A stretch of 64,000 bases of DNA from positions 1-64,000 of the forward strand of contig CAJNDS010000690.1 of the NCBI GenBank assembly GCA_905221605.1, read 5' to 3'. Both the position numbers and the translations under genes were made by a program. Shown here in pieces: positions 30,400-41,410 of the stretch (positions are counted from its first letter, which is position 1; the number at the start of each line of letters is the position of its first letter). Source of the stretch: Symbiodinium natans. Taxonomy: Eukaryota > Sar > Dinophyceae > Suessiales > Symbiodiniaceae. Below the pieces are notes generated by a model. It did not search any database. It was not told the DNA's origin and worked only from the letters and a program-made list of their open reading frames with translations.

Positions 30400-32817
30400 G
30401 TGCTGCTGCACCGCGGCGTGTCCTGCGGCTCCTAGGACGCCTGCCTGGACGCCTGAGCTGCCTATCTGGACACTGAACGCGGCGAAGGGGTTAGACATGG
30501 AAGCACCGGAGGGCGGGGCCCAGTTGGCAGGCAAGGCCGGCGTCCCTCCTGAGGTCGTCAGGTTGTGGACCATGTCGCAGCTGGCTCCTTTCTTGCACGA
30601 CCCATTCTTGGAGAAAAAGGGGCAAACAGTGCCTGGTGGCTTTGCCGCGCCTTTGGCCGCAGCCTTAGGCTTTGCGTTGGCTTTTGCTTTGCCACCTCCC
30701 TTCCCTTTGCCTTTACCTTTCGCAGTGGCAAAGGTTTGGTCACCCTTCTTGGCCGCGAGAGCTTTTCTGCGAAGCTCCTTGTCGTGGCTGTACGGGCAGG
30801 CATCCCCTTTCGGGCAATTCCCATGATCGCGAAAGTGGAAGCAGATCTTCTTGTCCGCTCCTTTGCCAGCTCCCTTCGACGTAGCAGCATACGTCTGGTC
30901 CGCGCCAGCTTTGGCCGCGGCAGCTGCTCCTTTCGCAGCAGCCTTCGCAGCGGCCTTGAGACTCTTAATCTCCTTCTGAGCCTCAGCCAGCGCGACCGCC
31001 GGGTCCGCGCTCTGCGAACCGGTGGCCGTGTACACAGAGTGGGAAACAGCCCTGTGCGCTGCTTCTCTCTGCTCGTACTCCAGAACGACTTTGTGGCTCT
31101 CCTCCCAAGTCTGCGGTCCTCGCAACCCGTCATCCTTGGGGTCGCCAGGCCACAACCTTTTGTCGTTCCGGATCTCCTTTTGGAGATAAGGGGGCATCTT
31201 GCGGAGGTATGAGAGATACAACTCTCGAGGGGTCTTCCCGAGACCTACTGCCTCAAGGTCCGCGATCGAGGCCTCAAACAAAGGCTCGAATTGGTGGCCT
31301 GTGAGCTTACCCTTAGCGAGAGAGGCGTGCTCACCATCCACGCGGACTTCTCTTTCCTCCCGCGATTCCCCGAACATCAAGTGTTTGTTCTTGATGCGGT
31401 CATACACCGCCTGTGGATCTGAGAGAACCTCTCCCGATTTCCACGCTGCGCGGTACGCGTTCGTGTACGTCTTCATGCGCGAGCCGCGGCAGCGCCCGCG
31501 TAGCGCTAACAGCTTTTCGCGCGCACTCATACCGCGACAGTTGTTGGCCAGCGCGCAGACGTCCTCGAACTCCTCGTAGAACAGGACAACGTCTCGCGCG
31601 TCCGACTTGTCGTCGGTCAGCGTCGGCCACGTGAGGTCAGTTTTGACCGTAGTTATGGAGCTTTGCCCGCCCCTCTGCGCTAACGCTTCTTTCAGCGCCT
31701 CAGTTTGGGCGGCGAGTGCGGCGGCGAGATCGCCCGCCGGGTGTTGGGACCCGGTCTGCGAACCTCCGCCGTCTGAACCTCGCTTCAGGGCTTCTATCTC
31801 CATCTCTAGCGCAGCAAGCTTCGCGCGCAAAGGGGAATCGCCGTCCGTCGCGCCCAGGACACGGGCCGCGGAAGGACCACCTGCAACCTCAGCAGTGTGC
31901 AAACCTCCACGGTCCAATCCTACCCCCAACCCACTTGCAGTCGCAGGCTGTGGGAGCCCTGGGGAACGCGGCCCCACGGCTTCAACTGGCACATCGGACG
32001 GGGAGCTCCAAACCTTCTCTTGGCTCGAGCTTTCTTTTCCCCCTAACGCGAGGATAAGCTCCCCGATGCATTGGATTTCGCGCTGAATCTCCTCTGCGTC
32101 TTCGGGGTCCTCGCCACCGCGCAAAGCCGCGACCGAGAACCTGGTCCGCAGCCGACGGACCATCTTCGTAGGATGCCAGTCCCCGCCTATCTTGGAGAAC
32201 TCATCCGCAAGGAGGGTGGCTTTGGTGCTTAAGGCGTCAAGGTCACGGGAGCTCACCGTGACTCCATGCGCTTTCAGCGCGAGGACAATCCGCGAAACGC
32301 GCGTCAAGTAGTCCGCGACCGGTTCTTGGTCTGGACGGAAAATCGCGCGCAGCTCCGCCTGCAAGCCCTCTGCGGTGCCTGGCACTGAACCTGCTGTCGA
32401 CGGCGGACCGGACGGTCCCGCCGGGCGGGACCCTGGTGCCGTAGCAGGGACATAGGCAGCACCGGTAGGGACCATGGCCAGCTCCCTAGCCGCGGCGCTG
32501 ACGTCCACCCGCGGCGGACTGTCGCCTCCAGCGCCCGAGGCCTCAGGGACTAGCTCGGAGTCCTCTTCTTCTTCCTCTTCATCCTCGTCCTCCTCTTCGG
32601 CGTCATGGAGGAACTTCATGACTTTCCGCCAGAGAGCCGCCTCTTGCTCTGGCGTAGTGCTGACCCCATCCCGCTTGGACAATGGACGGCTGCCAGTCTC
32701 CCTACGCCACTTAAGCCAAGCGACGTAGCTCATCCGCTCGGGATAGGGAACGTCTCCACCCTCGATAGCTTCGAGGAGGGTGACGCCCTCAGCCTGACCT
32801 GCAACCTCTGCGGACAT
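30268..32817 (-). CDS. Gag with two CCCH zinc fingers
   Basis: ATG at 32,817 (MSAEVAGQAEGV). The true Gag ends near residue 805-810, where the protease frame takes over; the last about 40 codons look unrelated. Order: acidic N-terminal part; a helical region around 150-260; a Pro/Ser-rich linker; a second helical, capsid-like part (400-600); an Ala/Lys helix; then two Cx8Cx5Cx3H fingers, CFHFRDHGNCPKGDACPYSH (659-678) and CPFFSKNGSCKKGASCDMVH (732-751), separated by a GKGKGKGG basic linker. LTR-element Gags usually carry CCHC knuckles; CCCH fingers are typical of host mRNA-binding proteins. It probably packages element RNA. First ORF after the 5' LTR. Confidence 0.85.
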   Translation of the reverse strand: MSAEVAGQAEGVTLLEAIEGGDVPYPERMSYVAWLKWRRETGSRPLSKRDGVSTTPEQEAALWRKVMKFLHDAEEEDEDEEEEEEDSELVPEASGAGGDSPPRVDVSAAARELAMVPTGAAYVPATAPGSRPAGPSGPPSTAGSVPGTAEGLQAELRAIFRPDQEPVADYLTRVSRIVLALKAHGVTVSSRDLDALSTKATLLADEFSKIGGDWHPTKMVRRLRTRFSVAALRGGEDPEDAEEIQREIQCIGELILALGGKESSSQEKVWSSPSDVPVEAVGPRSPGLPQPATASGLGVGLDRGGLHTAEVAGGPSAARVLGATDGDSPLRAKLAALEMEIEALKRGSDGGGSQTGSQHPAGDLAAALAAQTEALKEALAQRGGQSSITTVKTDLTWPTLTDDKSDARDVVLFYEEFEDVCALANNCRGMSAREKLLALRGRCRGSRMKTYTNAYRAAWKSGEVLSDPQAVYDRIKNKHLMFGESREEREVRVDGEHASLAKGKLTGHQFEPLFEASIADLEAVGLGKTPRELYLSYLRKMPPYLQKEIRNDKRLWPGDPKDDGLRGPQTWEESHKVVLEYEQREAAHRAVSHSVYTATGSQSADPAVALAEAQKEIKSLKAAAKAAAKGAAAAAKAGADQTYAATSKGAGKGADKKICFHFRDHGNCPKGDACPYSHDKELRRKALAAKKGDQTFATAKGKGKGKGGGKAKANAKPKAAAKGAAKPPGTVCPFFSKNGSCKKGASCDMVHNLTTSGGTPALPANWAPPSGASMSNPFAAFSVQIGSSGVQAGVLGAAGHAAVQQHAIYRRTGITWRTTSQEATSTERWSRSSTAKSSACLTVAPAQTT

Positions 32818-33005
32818 TGCCGCAACACAAGGCGAAAAGCCGCGCCTTGGTTAGCAGGCCGCAGGCGTGGCACGCGAAGCGCCGCGCCTTGGTTAACAGG
32901 CCGCAAGCGTGGCACACAGTCCACGCGTCCAGGTCACGGACCGCGACAGACAAGCAAAGCAATGCTTGCCCACTCGGGCCGTAGGCACAAGAGCTGTACG
33001 TTTCC
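32818..33005 (-). repeat. Leader with a tandem repeat
   Basis: Untranslated leader between primer site and gag. At about 32,836-32,922 a unit near 45 bp containing GCCGCGCCTTGGTTARCAGG and CCGCARGCGTGGCAC is repeated twice. A CCAGGTCACGGACCGCG motif at about 32,928 belongs to the family dispersed through the element. Confidence 0.65.
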
Positions 33006-33020
33006 CAGAACAGCCCCCAA
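33006..33020 (-). promoter_or_regulatory. Primer-binding-site-like sequence
   Basis: Directly inside the 5' LTR the sense strand reads TTGGGGGCTGTTCTGG. The TGG at its start is the expected complement of a tRNA CCA end. The tRNA species is not identified. Confidence 0.5.
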
Positions 33021-33021
33021 T

Positions 33022-33318
33022 TGTGAAGTCGACCAGCACTGGACTTGCACTAAGCCAATGCAATCACAGCCCGGTCACGCTGTTTTACGACTTCGTGAGT
33101 CCAAGCACTTGTGCAGCTACGCCTGAGTGCGTCCGGTCGGACCGCACAGCAACCTAGGAGCTACTGTACGACTCTACCGTGCTCAAAGGCACAAGCTCGG
33201 TACTTGAGCCAAAATATTGGCATTGATACGAATTGCAAATCTACACATGCAAAGGAAAACTACAGTACTGGTTCTGGCAGCTCTGCACATGGAACGTGCG
33301 TGCTTAGACCTGCTCACA
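33022..33318 (-). repeat. 5' LTR of the giant retroelement
   Basis: 297 bp matching the left LTR. Promoter and transcript start are expected inside it. It includes the same 13-nt spliced-leader match at plus-strand 33,203-33,215. Confidence 0.95.
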
Positions 33319-33322
33319 ATAT
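33319..33322. other. Target site duplication ATAT, right copy
   Basis: Matches 2539-2542 directly outside the other LTR. Confidence 0.65.
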
Positions 33323-33329
33323 GCGAATA

Positions 33330-33540
33330 TGCATATATACATAGATAGATACTATATACTGTATTATATACATATACGCATATGGATATACAGATATATT
33401 TATATATGTAAAGCTGTATGTCTGTATGTCTGTATGTCTGTATGTCTGTATGTCATGTATGTTATGTATGTCATGTCATGTCATGTATGTATGTATGTAT
33501 TTATGTATGTATGTATGTATGTATGTATGTATATCCACAC
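33330..33540. repeat. TATA and TGTATGTC/TATG microsatellite
   Basis: ATATAC-type repeats pass into five TGTATGTC-like octamers, then (TATG)n to about 33,530. Confidence 0.85.
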
Positions 33541-35278
33541 ATACATACACGTACTCCATTGGGTACATGGGCCCAGGTTAGCTGCAAGCATCTTCTTTAT
33601 GGATGTGAACTTCACAGGCAGTCTGCAAAGTCTTGCCGTAACCCGTGGTGGTCAGAGCAACCCTTGATCCCTGAGCGTGAAACCCTTAGCTGCCTTAGCT
33701 CTAATCCCAAAGTCTTGGAGTGAGTCCACTACGCGGGCAGCAGAAGTATTCCCGAAGACCCAGACTCCGGGAGGCAAGATCAAAGCGCATGGAGGAAGTG
33801 GGGCACTAATGGCATTCCAACTACCGCAGCAGATGCGGCGACAGTTCACGAAAGGGAGCAAAACCTTCAATCCGGGGTGGGTGATTTCGGAAAGACCCCG
33901 GCCAACTTATCAAGAGCTGGGCTTTGTTCCCTTTGTTCCACGTTTTTTTCATGATACTTCTCAGTCCCCCGCCATTTGCTTTCAATATTCTTTTGCAGGC
34001 TCTGACTCTTGCAGCTTCTAGTCTGCCGATTTGCCTTCGAATCTTGCAAAGCGAACCCACTAAGTTCAACCTCACAGGTGACGTCATGGCGCCCGGAAAT
34101 TTCTATGCCAGAAGAATGCACTTATCTTCCCTTGCAGCCTGCTATGTGTTGAGAACTGGACGCATTCAGTTTTGTGTGGGTCATGATGCAGTTGGGTCGC
34201 GCATCTTGCCGACGTCCAGATACACAGAAGAGATTGCACAAGAGTGAGGGGCAACCACCATGCTTGCACTAAGTCATTCCTGCCCGTTTAGATGTAGTTG
34301 TTCTGTCTGGATAACCAGCCAAGCTCTATGTTTTGGACTCTGCCAGGGCCTGTGCCACGATCTCGTTCAGTGATGTGCATGATGTGCGTATTGTGGACGG
34401 CTCAGGATCGGCCTCATGCATGCTCGAGTTGCTTTTTGGCTGCCGGCCTGCCGCAACTCGGCTTGGGTTGGGCTGGAGACCCTAAACCCTAAACCCTAAA
34501 CCCTAAACCCTAGAGAGCACATGCTTCTTCAAACGCTGCTGTCTGCTTGCGTCGTGGCCTTGAAGGCAGATTCGCTACTTTCCACTTGCTGCTTAACCTG
34601 GCAACCGTTGCCCTGTACATTGGTGCAGCAAATACCCGCAGCGACAAGCACTGTGAGGCGCTCCCTCGAAGTCTTTTTAAACCAAACTTCCAAGCTTCCA
34701 CAGCTTCCACACAGCTGAGCTTGAGTGGAATATGGTCTAGAATGTGTGATTTCTCTCTCCAGTTCTCTGCTTCTGAAGAGGTGTTGTGCTGGATGGCCTG
34801 CGCATTGTTTTTGCCCAGGAGTGGAGAATTGTACCCTCTTGTAGCCTTTCACCGGCCACGACTCATGAAAGCTGGTGCCAGGACATATGGGCTGCCGAAT
34901 CAGCACCTCACTGATTCGATCACGTCGCAAAGAAATGCGCAGGACTATATTGGCACCAGCCTGAGGGGCTTCGTGGATCGTCTCAATTGCTGTTGCTACA
35001 GTTACACACTTGTCGCAGCCCTGAAGGTCGATCTGAGAATATCATGGTCTTCACTCTTGCTACATGCTCAGTGCTGTGCCATGCTGTGCCTGATGCATTG
35101 TAACATACTGAACACAGTGTGCTGGCTGTCTGTGCTTGTGCTCGTTTGCTTTCAAGGCCTTGGTGGTAAGGTGCATCACTGTTGGGGTCCAACCAGGCGC
35201 GACCAACGCATGATGCCACATGTTGCAGTCTTGCGAATGCGTCCCACTACTGGTAGCTCGGAATACAGATTTGTGCAG
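33541..35278. other. Host DNA without a recognised gene
   Basis: Long frames are open, for example 34,547-35,317 on plus (256 codons), but none contains a recognised domain, and the composition does not favour one frame. A pure telomere-like run (CCCTAAA)4 lies at 34,481-34,512. Confidence 0.4.
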
Positions 35279-35413
35279 GGCACGTGCACGTCGGCGAAGA
35301 AAGCTTCTGCATCGTGATGTCTTGCCTTATGTCTCTTTGCTATATGACGACGAAGAAGTCAAGCTTGCGGCCTTGCGGCACAACTCCTGGCCGAGGGATG
35401 CAAAAGAGCTCAG
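35279..35413 (+). CDS. Probable internal exon, unknown protein
   Basis: Lies between a TTTGTGCAG acceptor and a CAG|GTTAGT donor. The open frame reads ARARRRRKLLHRDVLPYV, then SLLYDDEEVKLAALRHNSW and PRDAKELR, a natural-looking helical sequence. No family recognised. Neighbouring exons were not found. Confidence 0.35.
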
Positions 35414-35723
35414 GTTAGTTCTGCTTGTCAAGCTTCTGCTCTATGACGTTCACATCGCTGACCCTCGGTCCACGCAACTTCGCCCTCCATCTGTCACAAC
35501 CTGTGCCGGCGTGAGTGAATACCAGTGAGCGGTGGACGTGAAGTTGTCCTGCTGTGATGTTTTTTTGGAGTCGCCTTTCCTTGAGCCCTTGAGCCCTCAG
35601 GATACTAAGTGGCATGCTGTGCGTGATGAGACATCACGGTGGCGCCCAGCGGCCTTCCTCAGCTTGGTTCCAGTTTCAATGGCTGGGGTGGCCCGATTGC
35701 TTTTGGCACCTTCTTGTGCGCGG

Positions 35724-35726
<3 letters not shown>
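35414..35726. other. Unassigned host DNA
   Basis: Nothing recognised between the possible exon and the TG microsatellite. Confidence 0.4.
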
Positions 35727-35821
<95 letters not shown>

Positions 35822-35823
35822 GC

Positions 35824-35882
<59 letters not shown>

Positions 35883-35883
35883 G

Positions 35884-35973
<90 letters not shown>

Positions 35974-36000
35974 ATGCGTGCGTGTGCGTGTGTGCGTGCA
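35727..36000. repeat. (TG)n followed by (TGCG)n microsatellite
   Basis: About 90 bp of TG repeats run into about 170 bp of TGCG repeats, nearly uninterrupted. Alternating purine/pyrimidine DNA of this kind can form Z-DNA. All frames through it encode C/V/R/A repeats and are not genes. Confidence 0.97.
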
Positions 36001-38187
36001 TGAATAACGCTAAACCGTGGCTTCTGAAACGGCATTTTGAAGCCGGAGCGAAGGTGATGATGATGGCATCTGGCTCCTTCTTGGTTCTCGATCAGCAATT
36101 TAAGGTCGGATCCTTAATCGGCCTTCGGCCCAAGCATCTTTTGAAGATTCTATGAGTATCATGTTTAAAGATGGGTGACGAAGACCCTAGCCCACTCCAG
36201 CTTTTGCACCTGCACCCTTGACTCGGGCATATCATCTCTTGAAAGACTTTGCAGGACTATGGAGATGCCGCTGCGGCAGCTAGCCAAAAAGCTGGACGAA
36301 GTTTCGGCCAAGGCTTCTTGGTGGCAGGGTGCACTCGACTAGCAGAGATTTTGTGCGAAGATGTGCAGATATGGGCAGGGAACAGTGAACAGTGGCCGAA
36401 CAGAGACAAATGACATCAGATGTTTGACAGACTCTTCTGATTCTGCTCCCAGGTTTTGGTCTTATGCTGCTGTCAGTGACTGTCATGCGACTGCTTCACA
36501 ACAAGCCTCCAGCCTCATCCGCGCGTAGCACGAGACGAGTGATGATGATGTGGAGGGTCGGCTCATATTCGCACCATGCGAGACAGACATGGAAGAACAA
36601 CCCTTACTGAAGCAAGCTTGATGAGCATGCTTCCATCGTTGACTTGCAGGTGCAAGTCTGTGTGCAGCTGCTTTGTGCGGCCTTTGCGGTGTTCGTGGCT
36701 GGCAAGATCTCCGGCAAGCAAGGGCTCTATGCATGCGCCAGCGCTTGAGTTGCCCAGTGAACTGCACTCACCGTGAAGAGAGATCGCAGAATTGCATCAT
36801 GTTGCGAAGATGTTTCGGCATGTGTCAAGCACACTTGGGACATGCGATCACTCACTGTCACTCACACAGAAGGCCAGAAAATCTGAGATGATCTGATGGT
36901 CAGGTCTTGGCGACGGCAACCCTCATTGTACTTAATCTTATGGACGAGTTCGAGGAGCTCCATTCCCACCGTTCAAATTGGAAGGTTGCCCATGCCTCAG
37001 CTACAGCGGGTTGGCAGGGTTTTTTTCACGACTTGGGGGGGGCGGGTGGGTGTTTCTGAGCAAGACGCAGCACTACAGCCTTTCCATGCAGGAACACATG
37101 CCAACCGGGCTCAAGTCAAGCACAGCGAAAAGGAGCAACACTTCCCGGATGTTAGCAAAGCTTAGATGTTAGCAGCAAAGCCTGACAAAGGTATAGTGAG
37201 ATTGGAAGCCAAGTCCTCCGCACAGGTACGCACGCTTAGTGGCTTGAATGCAGAAGTCCCTACTGTGGACCTGTCCAGTCTTGCCACTCGTTGATGGCCA
37301 AGGCAAGATGCATGCGCTGACGAGGGCGATGAAGAAGGGCTCTCAAGCCAGTGATGACCTCTTGGGCTCACAAGACGGTACGCCGAAAGGAGCAATGACA
37401 GACTCGCCGAAGGATTCACCGAAGCATGTGTTGGAAACGGATTCGCCGAAAGATTCGCCGAAACATCTGTTGGAAGATTTGCCGAAAGTGTGATCTGCAG
37501 AGCTCCGCAGAACTGCGGTTCCGCCATGGTCCGCCCACTTGCGGCCCTTTGATGCCAATGATCGTTTATGCTGCTGTTTACCAAAACATCTGAGCTACTG
37601 CAGTTGCTCTTTGCCCACGGCAGTTTTTATTGTATTGAGCTTTCCGGTTGAATTCCACATGCACATGCTTCACCCTTAGTTCTTCGGCATACTGAGTCGC
37701 GAGTCGAATCCCTAGGCCCGAACCCTGTTCAGGTTCCTTTTCGAGCTATGAGGCTATCGGCTTCTGGGCTCTCGGTACTTGTCCTGCTTGCCTGCTCTTT
37801 CGGCTACAGGGCGGAGTGGTGCGGGGTTGGGCATAAACGGCAAAAGGCAATATGCTTGCTAGTTTCTGCCAATCGGCGCCTGACCATGACTAAAGCATAA
37901 GCATTTTCATGCAGCTCACACAGCTTGCCTGCCACTGCGTGCCCCATGGTCTTTGTGGGAGACAGGGATCCCGGAAGGCGGATTCTCATGGCACTACGGC
38001 TAAGTTATGCTAAGTTGCCTTGCACTTACGTCGTGATCAAATCCGCGGGGGCCATTCTGAATGCGGAAGGCGTTGCCACAGGCTGCCATGACCAAGAAGC
38101 AAGTTGCAGGATACTTCCTTGAGAGGCCGGGCCAGGCATTGTCAATGTCTGGCACAACGCATCAGCATTCCGTATTGGCTCTGCAGG
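36001..38187. other. Host DNA without a recognised gene
   Basis: No domain found. At 37,384-37,490 a degenerate CTCGCCGAARGATTCRCCGA unit is repeated, giving SPKDSPKH-type repeats on plus. A 5' exon of the downstream kinase may hide near the end of this stretch. Confidence 0.35.
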
Positions 38188-40190
38188 CGGATTGGCAAAG
38201 GCTCCTATGCTACCGTTTGGAAGGGCCGCGATGGCAGCAACTTGACTGATATCCTGGCACCATGAGCCATAGCACAAGCACGCCCTCACGCATCGGAGTT
38301 TCTTAAGGAGATGAATTTGTCGCCGTCAAGGCGCGCGGACAGCGAGAGTGGCCCTGACTCGCTGTGACCACCTGCCTTAAGGTCATCAGTCGACAGACGG
38401 TGACAGAGACAGCACAGCTGCGACAGGAGGTCGAGGCACAAAGCACCACCGTACCAGTGCAGACCATCTGTTGGCCAAAAGTTGTGCTTGGATGCCGCAG
38501 GTCTTGCGGAAGATTTCTCACCCGAACATCGTCGCCAAGTTGCAGAGTTAATAGCAACTACCAGCACACGATTCTGCGATGAGTTGTTGAAATCACCGTG
38601 GCAGCTCAGGTCCGATTCCGGGACCTGAAGAAGAGCGCCGCTCACTTCTACCTCGTGCTGGAGTGCGCCTGCGATCTGGGTCCGGCTTTGGCTCGACGGG
38701 GCTCGGAGTGGCTGTTCCAAGAGGTATTGCGCGGGTGGCGACCTGTCGCAGTTCCTGCGAGAGCCCATGCCCCAAGATTTTTTGAACCATCAGAACTCTG
38801 AGAGCCGATGCTGGATCCTTGCCTTGCTAAGGAAGGGTCGGGTTGAAGAGGAGGCAGGGCTCACAGGGCTCCCAGAGTCGCAGAGTCACAATGCCTCTCA
38901 CATGCCATGGGACTTCTCAGACGGCGCGACGGTTTCTTACGCAGATCGCCGAGGGACTTTCTGCCAGACACCCAAGGAAGTGTTGGGAGATGTTGGAGCA
39001 CGCGCACCTTCACATGTCTGGAGGTTTTGGCAATCTGGCAACGTCTCAGGTGCTGCACCAAGTCAACGTGCTACATCGCGACCTCAAGCCACAGAATATC
39101 CTTCTTAGTGATTGTGGGGCGCTCAGTGAAAGCAGATCCCAGGCTAGAACCAAAGGCATCTGAAAACACTCCTAAGGGGGAGGGGACATCACACTGGAGG
39201 CTCGATGGACCCGGTACTGAAGATCGCGGATTTCGGATTCGCCCGTGCGCTTCCTCCACAAGACATGGCCCCTGCCCCACAGAGACGTAGAGGAACGGGC
39301 TTGAATTCATGCCCCTTGTGCGCAATTGCACGAGGCCGCCACGGTGTGTGGATCGCCCCTGTATATGGCCCCTGAGATCCTCAGTAAGGGGCCATGGCTC
39401 ATTCCGCTGTTCTTGCGGTGGGTCTGGTCTGCTATCGTGGCAGATATAGTTTCCTTTCAGGACACGAGCCATACGATGCAAAAGCAGACTTGTGGTCAGT
39501 CAAAGCCTCAGACTTTATGCAAGCTGCAAGCAACGTCATGAGCTTCCGGCTGCCGAGGTCGGTGCCATACTCTTCGAGCTACTCATGGGAAGGCAGGAAC
39601 CTTTTTGGCTGAGACATGCTGAGACTTTGAGGTTCTCACCCATGTCTTCAGAAGACTGGACAGAATGGAGCATTTCAGGACACCTTTTTCTGGAGCAAAT
39701 CCTATGCAGCTTTTGGTCTGAGACCTGGAGCGCATGGCACTGCAGTTGATGAGCATGTGCCGTGTTTGCAGAACTGTAGAGCCGCGAAACGCCTTGCCAT
39801 GAGTGTATCAACATTCAACGTAACTATGCTACTTTCAGGCAAACATCGAGAAGAACCCGGAGTTATCCTTCGAGGGCGTGCAGCTCTCATCCGAAGGCGT
39901 ATGTTCCAGCTTGGTTTGCTTCCGTTTGTCCCATTTGTTTTGCTTTGCTTCGCCTTGCGCCAGGGCGAGAATTCTTGCGGGCGCTCCTCGTCAGTCCAGG
40001 GCAGCGGCTCTCCAGTCAGGCCTGCTGCACTCTGCGTCTCTCAGTGCATCTCTGTGCGCCTGCGCGAGTCCATGCGACACTTTCGATGGAGATGCTGGAT
40101 ACTATTGAACTAGAGGAAAGATTCGTACTCAGCTGGACACGACTCGTGGTTGAGGCGTTCATGCAGCACCCCTATGTCCGCATGGATCTC
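38188..40190 (+). CDS. ATG1/ULK-like Ser/Thr protein kinase, multi-exon
   Basis: At least 14 short exons, recognised by kinase motifs in order: RIGKGSYATVWKG (glycine loop, about 38,188), DEFVAVKA (ATP-binding Lys, 38,308), RQEVEA (38,420), VLRKISHPNIVAKL (38,501), FYLVLEYCAGGDLSQFLRE (spliced 38,662 to 38,724), ARRFLTQIAEGLS (38,930), VLHQVNVLHRDLKPQNILLS (39,050), LKIADFGFARALPPQ (39,208), AATVCGSPLYMAPEIL (39,335), YDAKADLWSV (39,470), GAILFELLMGRQEPF (39,558), IEKNPELSFEGVQL (39,839), LRALLVSPGQRLS (39,975) and EAFMQHPYV (40,153). The combination of DFGFAR, GSPLYMAPE and YDAKADLWS is typical of ULK/ATG1, the kinase that starts autophagy. The start codon and any C-terminal regulatory region were not found; 40,482-40,559 may be a further exon. 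Exon borders are approximate. Confidence 0.82.
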
Positions 40191-41410
40191 AAGATACAGG
40201 TTTTGTTTCCGAAGGCCTAACGACCAGACCCGCCCAGTTAGCCCAAATCCGTGCTGGGCAAGAAAGGTCTATCTTCCACGGCACTCACGCCTGCAGCATC
40301 GGCTCGGTGCACAGATGCCCCAGCCCAGCCTTCGCTCAGAGTTCTGAAGTGCATGTGCGAGGCGACTGATGAGAGCCCACGCCCGCCAAGCAATGCCGAC
40401 AACCAGGCATGTCCGAGGGTTTGGCTGATGTGATGGACCTGTGCAGACTGTGAGTTGCATCAAAGTGCCATTAGCTGGTTGCCTTGCAGGATATATCCGC
40501 AGAAGGCAGCTTCATCATGACGGAATGGGTCTCGGACCCAAAGGTCCCGATTGCAGTGTGAGCGGTGAGTCTTGAGCTCTTGGGCTGCCCATGATCCGAA
40601 CAGTTGTCGCAGATGAGTTGGTGCTCGTGACAGTAACAAGCAGGAGGACTGCTTTCCCAAATCCGGAGCAGCCTCACCTGTCCTGGCAGGGAGCCGCAGT
40701 TGAAACACAAAGATGACCGCTCTCCAGCCCGATAACTAAGTGCAAGTGTATGCGTTGATGCATGTTCCAAGGCATCGCCTGTCTCATGCTCGCCAGAAAT
40801 GAGTCCGGCTCTTAAGATCCACTTCTCAGCCCTTCATCCATGCCGCCTTCTTGGGCTACTTGGCTACGCAGACTGTGATGCAAAGCTGGTGGGGGGTCCA
40901 GGTCCCCGAGACGCTGTGGAGGCGCACGGAGGCTTTGTGACGGCGAGCAGCTGCTCGTCGGCATTCTGCCAGAGCATGCTCTGCCTCCACGTCTAAACGG
41001 TATGCCTTAACTGCTTTTGCCGTTCCTTCTTTCTCCACACCCTCGACTAGCGGCTAGCGCACACCTGTGGATGCGACAAAGCGCCAAAGGAAGCACAACA
41101 ACAAATCTCTCTTGTTCGATGCGCACGCTTCGAAATCCCCATCAGAATGGTTCTTGAGTGTCGGTGAGAAGGGGCTTTCCTCAGGGCTCATCCAACCCGT
41201 GTGGGGCATCCAGCTTCTCCAGGAGCCCAAGCCCCAAACAGGCCCTTGGAGTTGTTGAGAAGGGCTCCTGGAATTGAGAAAGCCTTGCGTTTTTGCGCGT
41301 TTCTGAGCGGTGTGAACAGCTGAAAATGCTCGAGGGATTCCAGCAGGATCTTGCTGCCATGCATGGTTTTGCACACCACAGCGCCATTGGGTGCTTCAGC
41401 GGCGGCTGCG
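40191..41410. other. Host DNA, possible 3' part of kinase gene
   Basis: After a CTTGCAG acceptor at about 40,481 a short frame reads DISAEGSFIMTEWVSDPKVP and stops at 40,559; it could be a last exon of the kinase gene. The rest has no recognised content. Confidence 0.3.

Larger units (their letters stand above)
2543..33318 (-). mobile_element. Giant LTR retrotransposon (Ty3/gypsy-related)
   Basis: The element is bounded by two 297-bp LTRs that read the same base for base, start TGTGA and end TCACA, and are flanked by ATAT. Coding is on the minus strand: gag, protease, RT thumb plus RNase H, integrase, RT palm, then a long extra 3' coding region with Tpt1/KptA-like, zinc-finger and PLD-like domains. 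A 13,601-bp DNA transposon sits inside. Without it and one TG duplication the element is about 17.2 kb, much longer than the 5-10 kb usual for LTR elements. Matching LTRs suggest a recent insertion, and the nested element arrived later still. Several ORFs are joined only through frameshifts, so it may be non-autonomous, may use programmed shifts, or may contain assembly errors. Confidence 0.93.

Noticed and set aside
34547-35317. 256-codon plus-strand frame
   Set aside because: No recognised domain; splice-like borders of the 35,279-35,413 exon favour another frame over part of it.
35532-36155. Frames of 120-207 codons through (TG)n(TGCG)n
   Set aside because: Pure microsatellite translation.
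37343-37558. Repeat peptide SPKDSPKH or its antisense FGESFGES
   Set aside because: Short degenerate DNA repeat; no further coding evidence.
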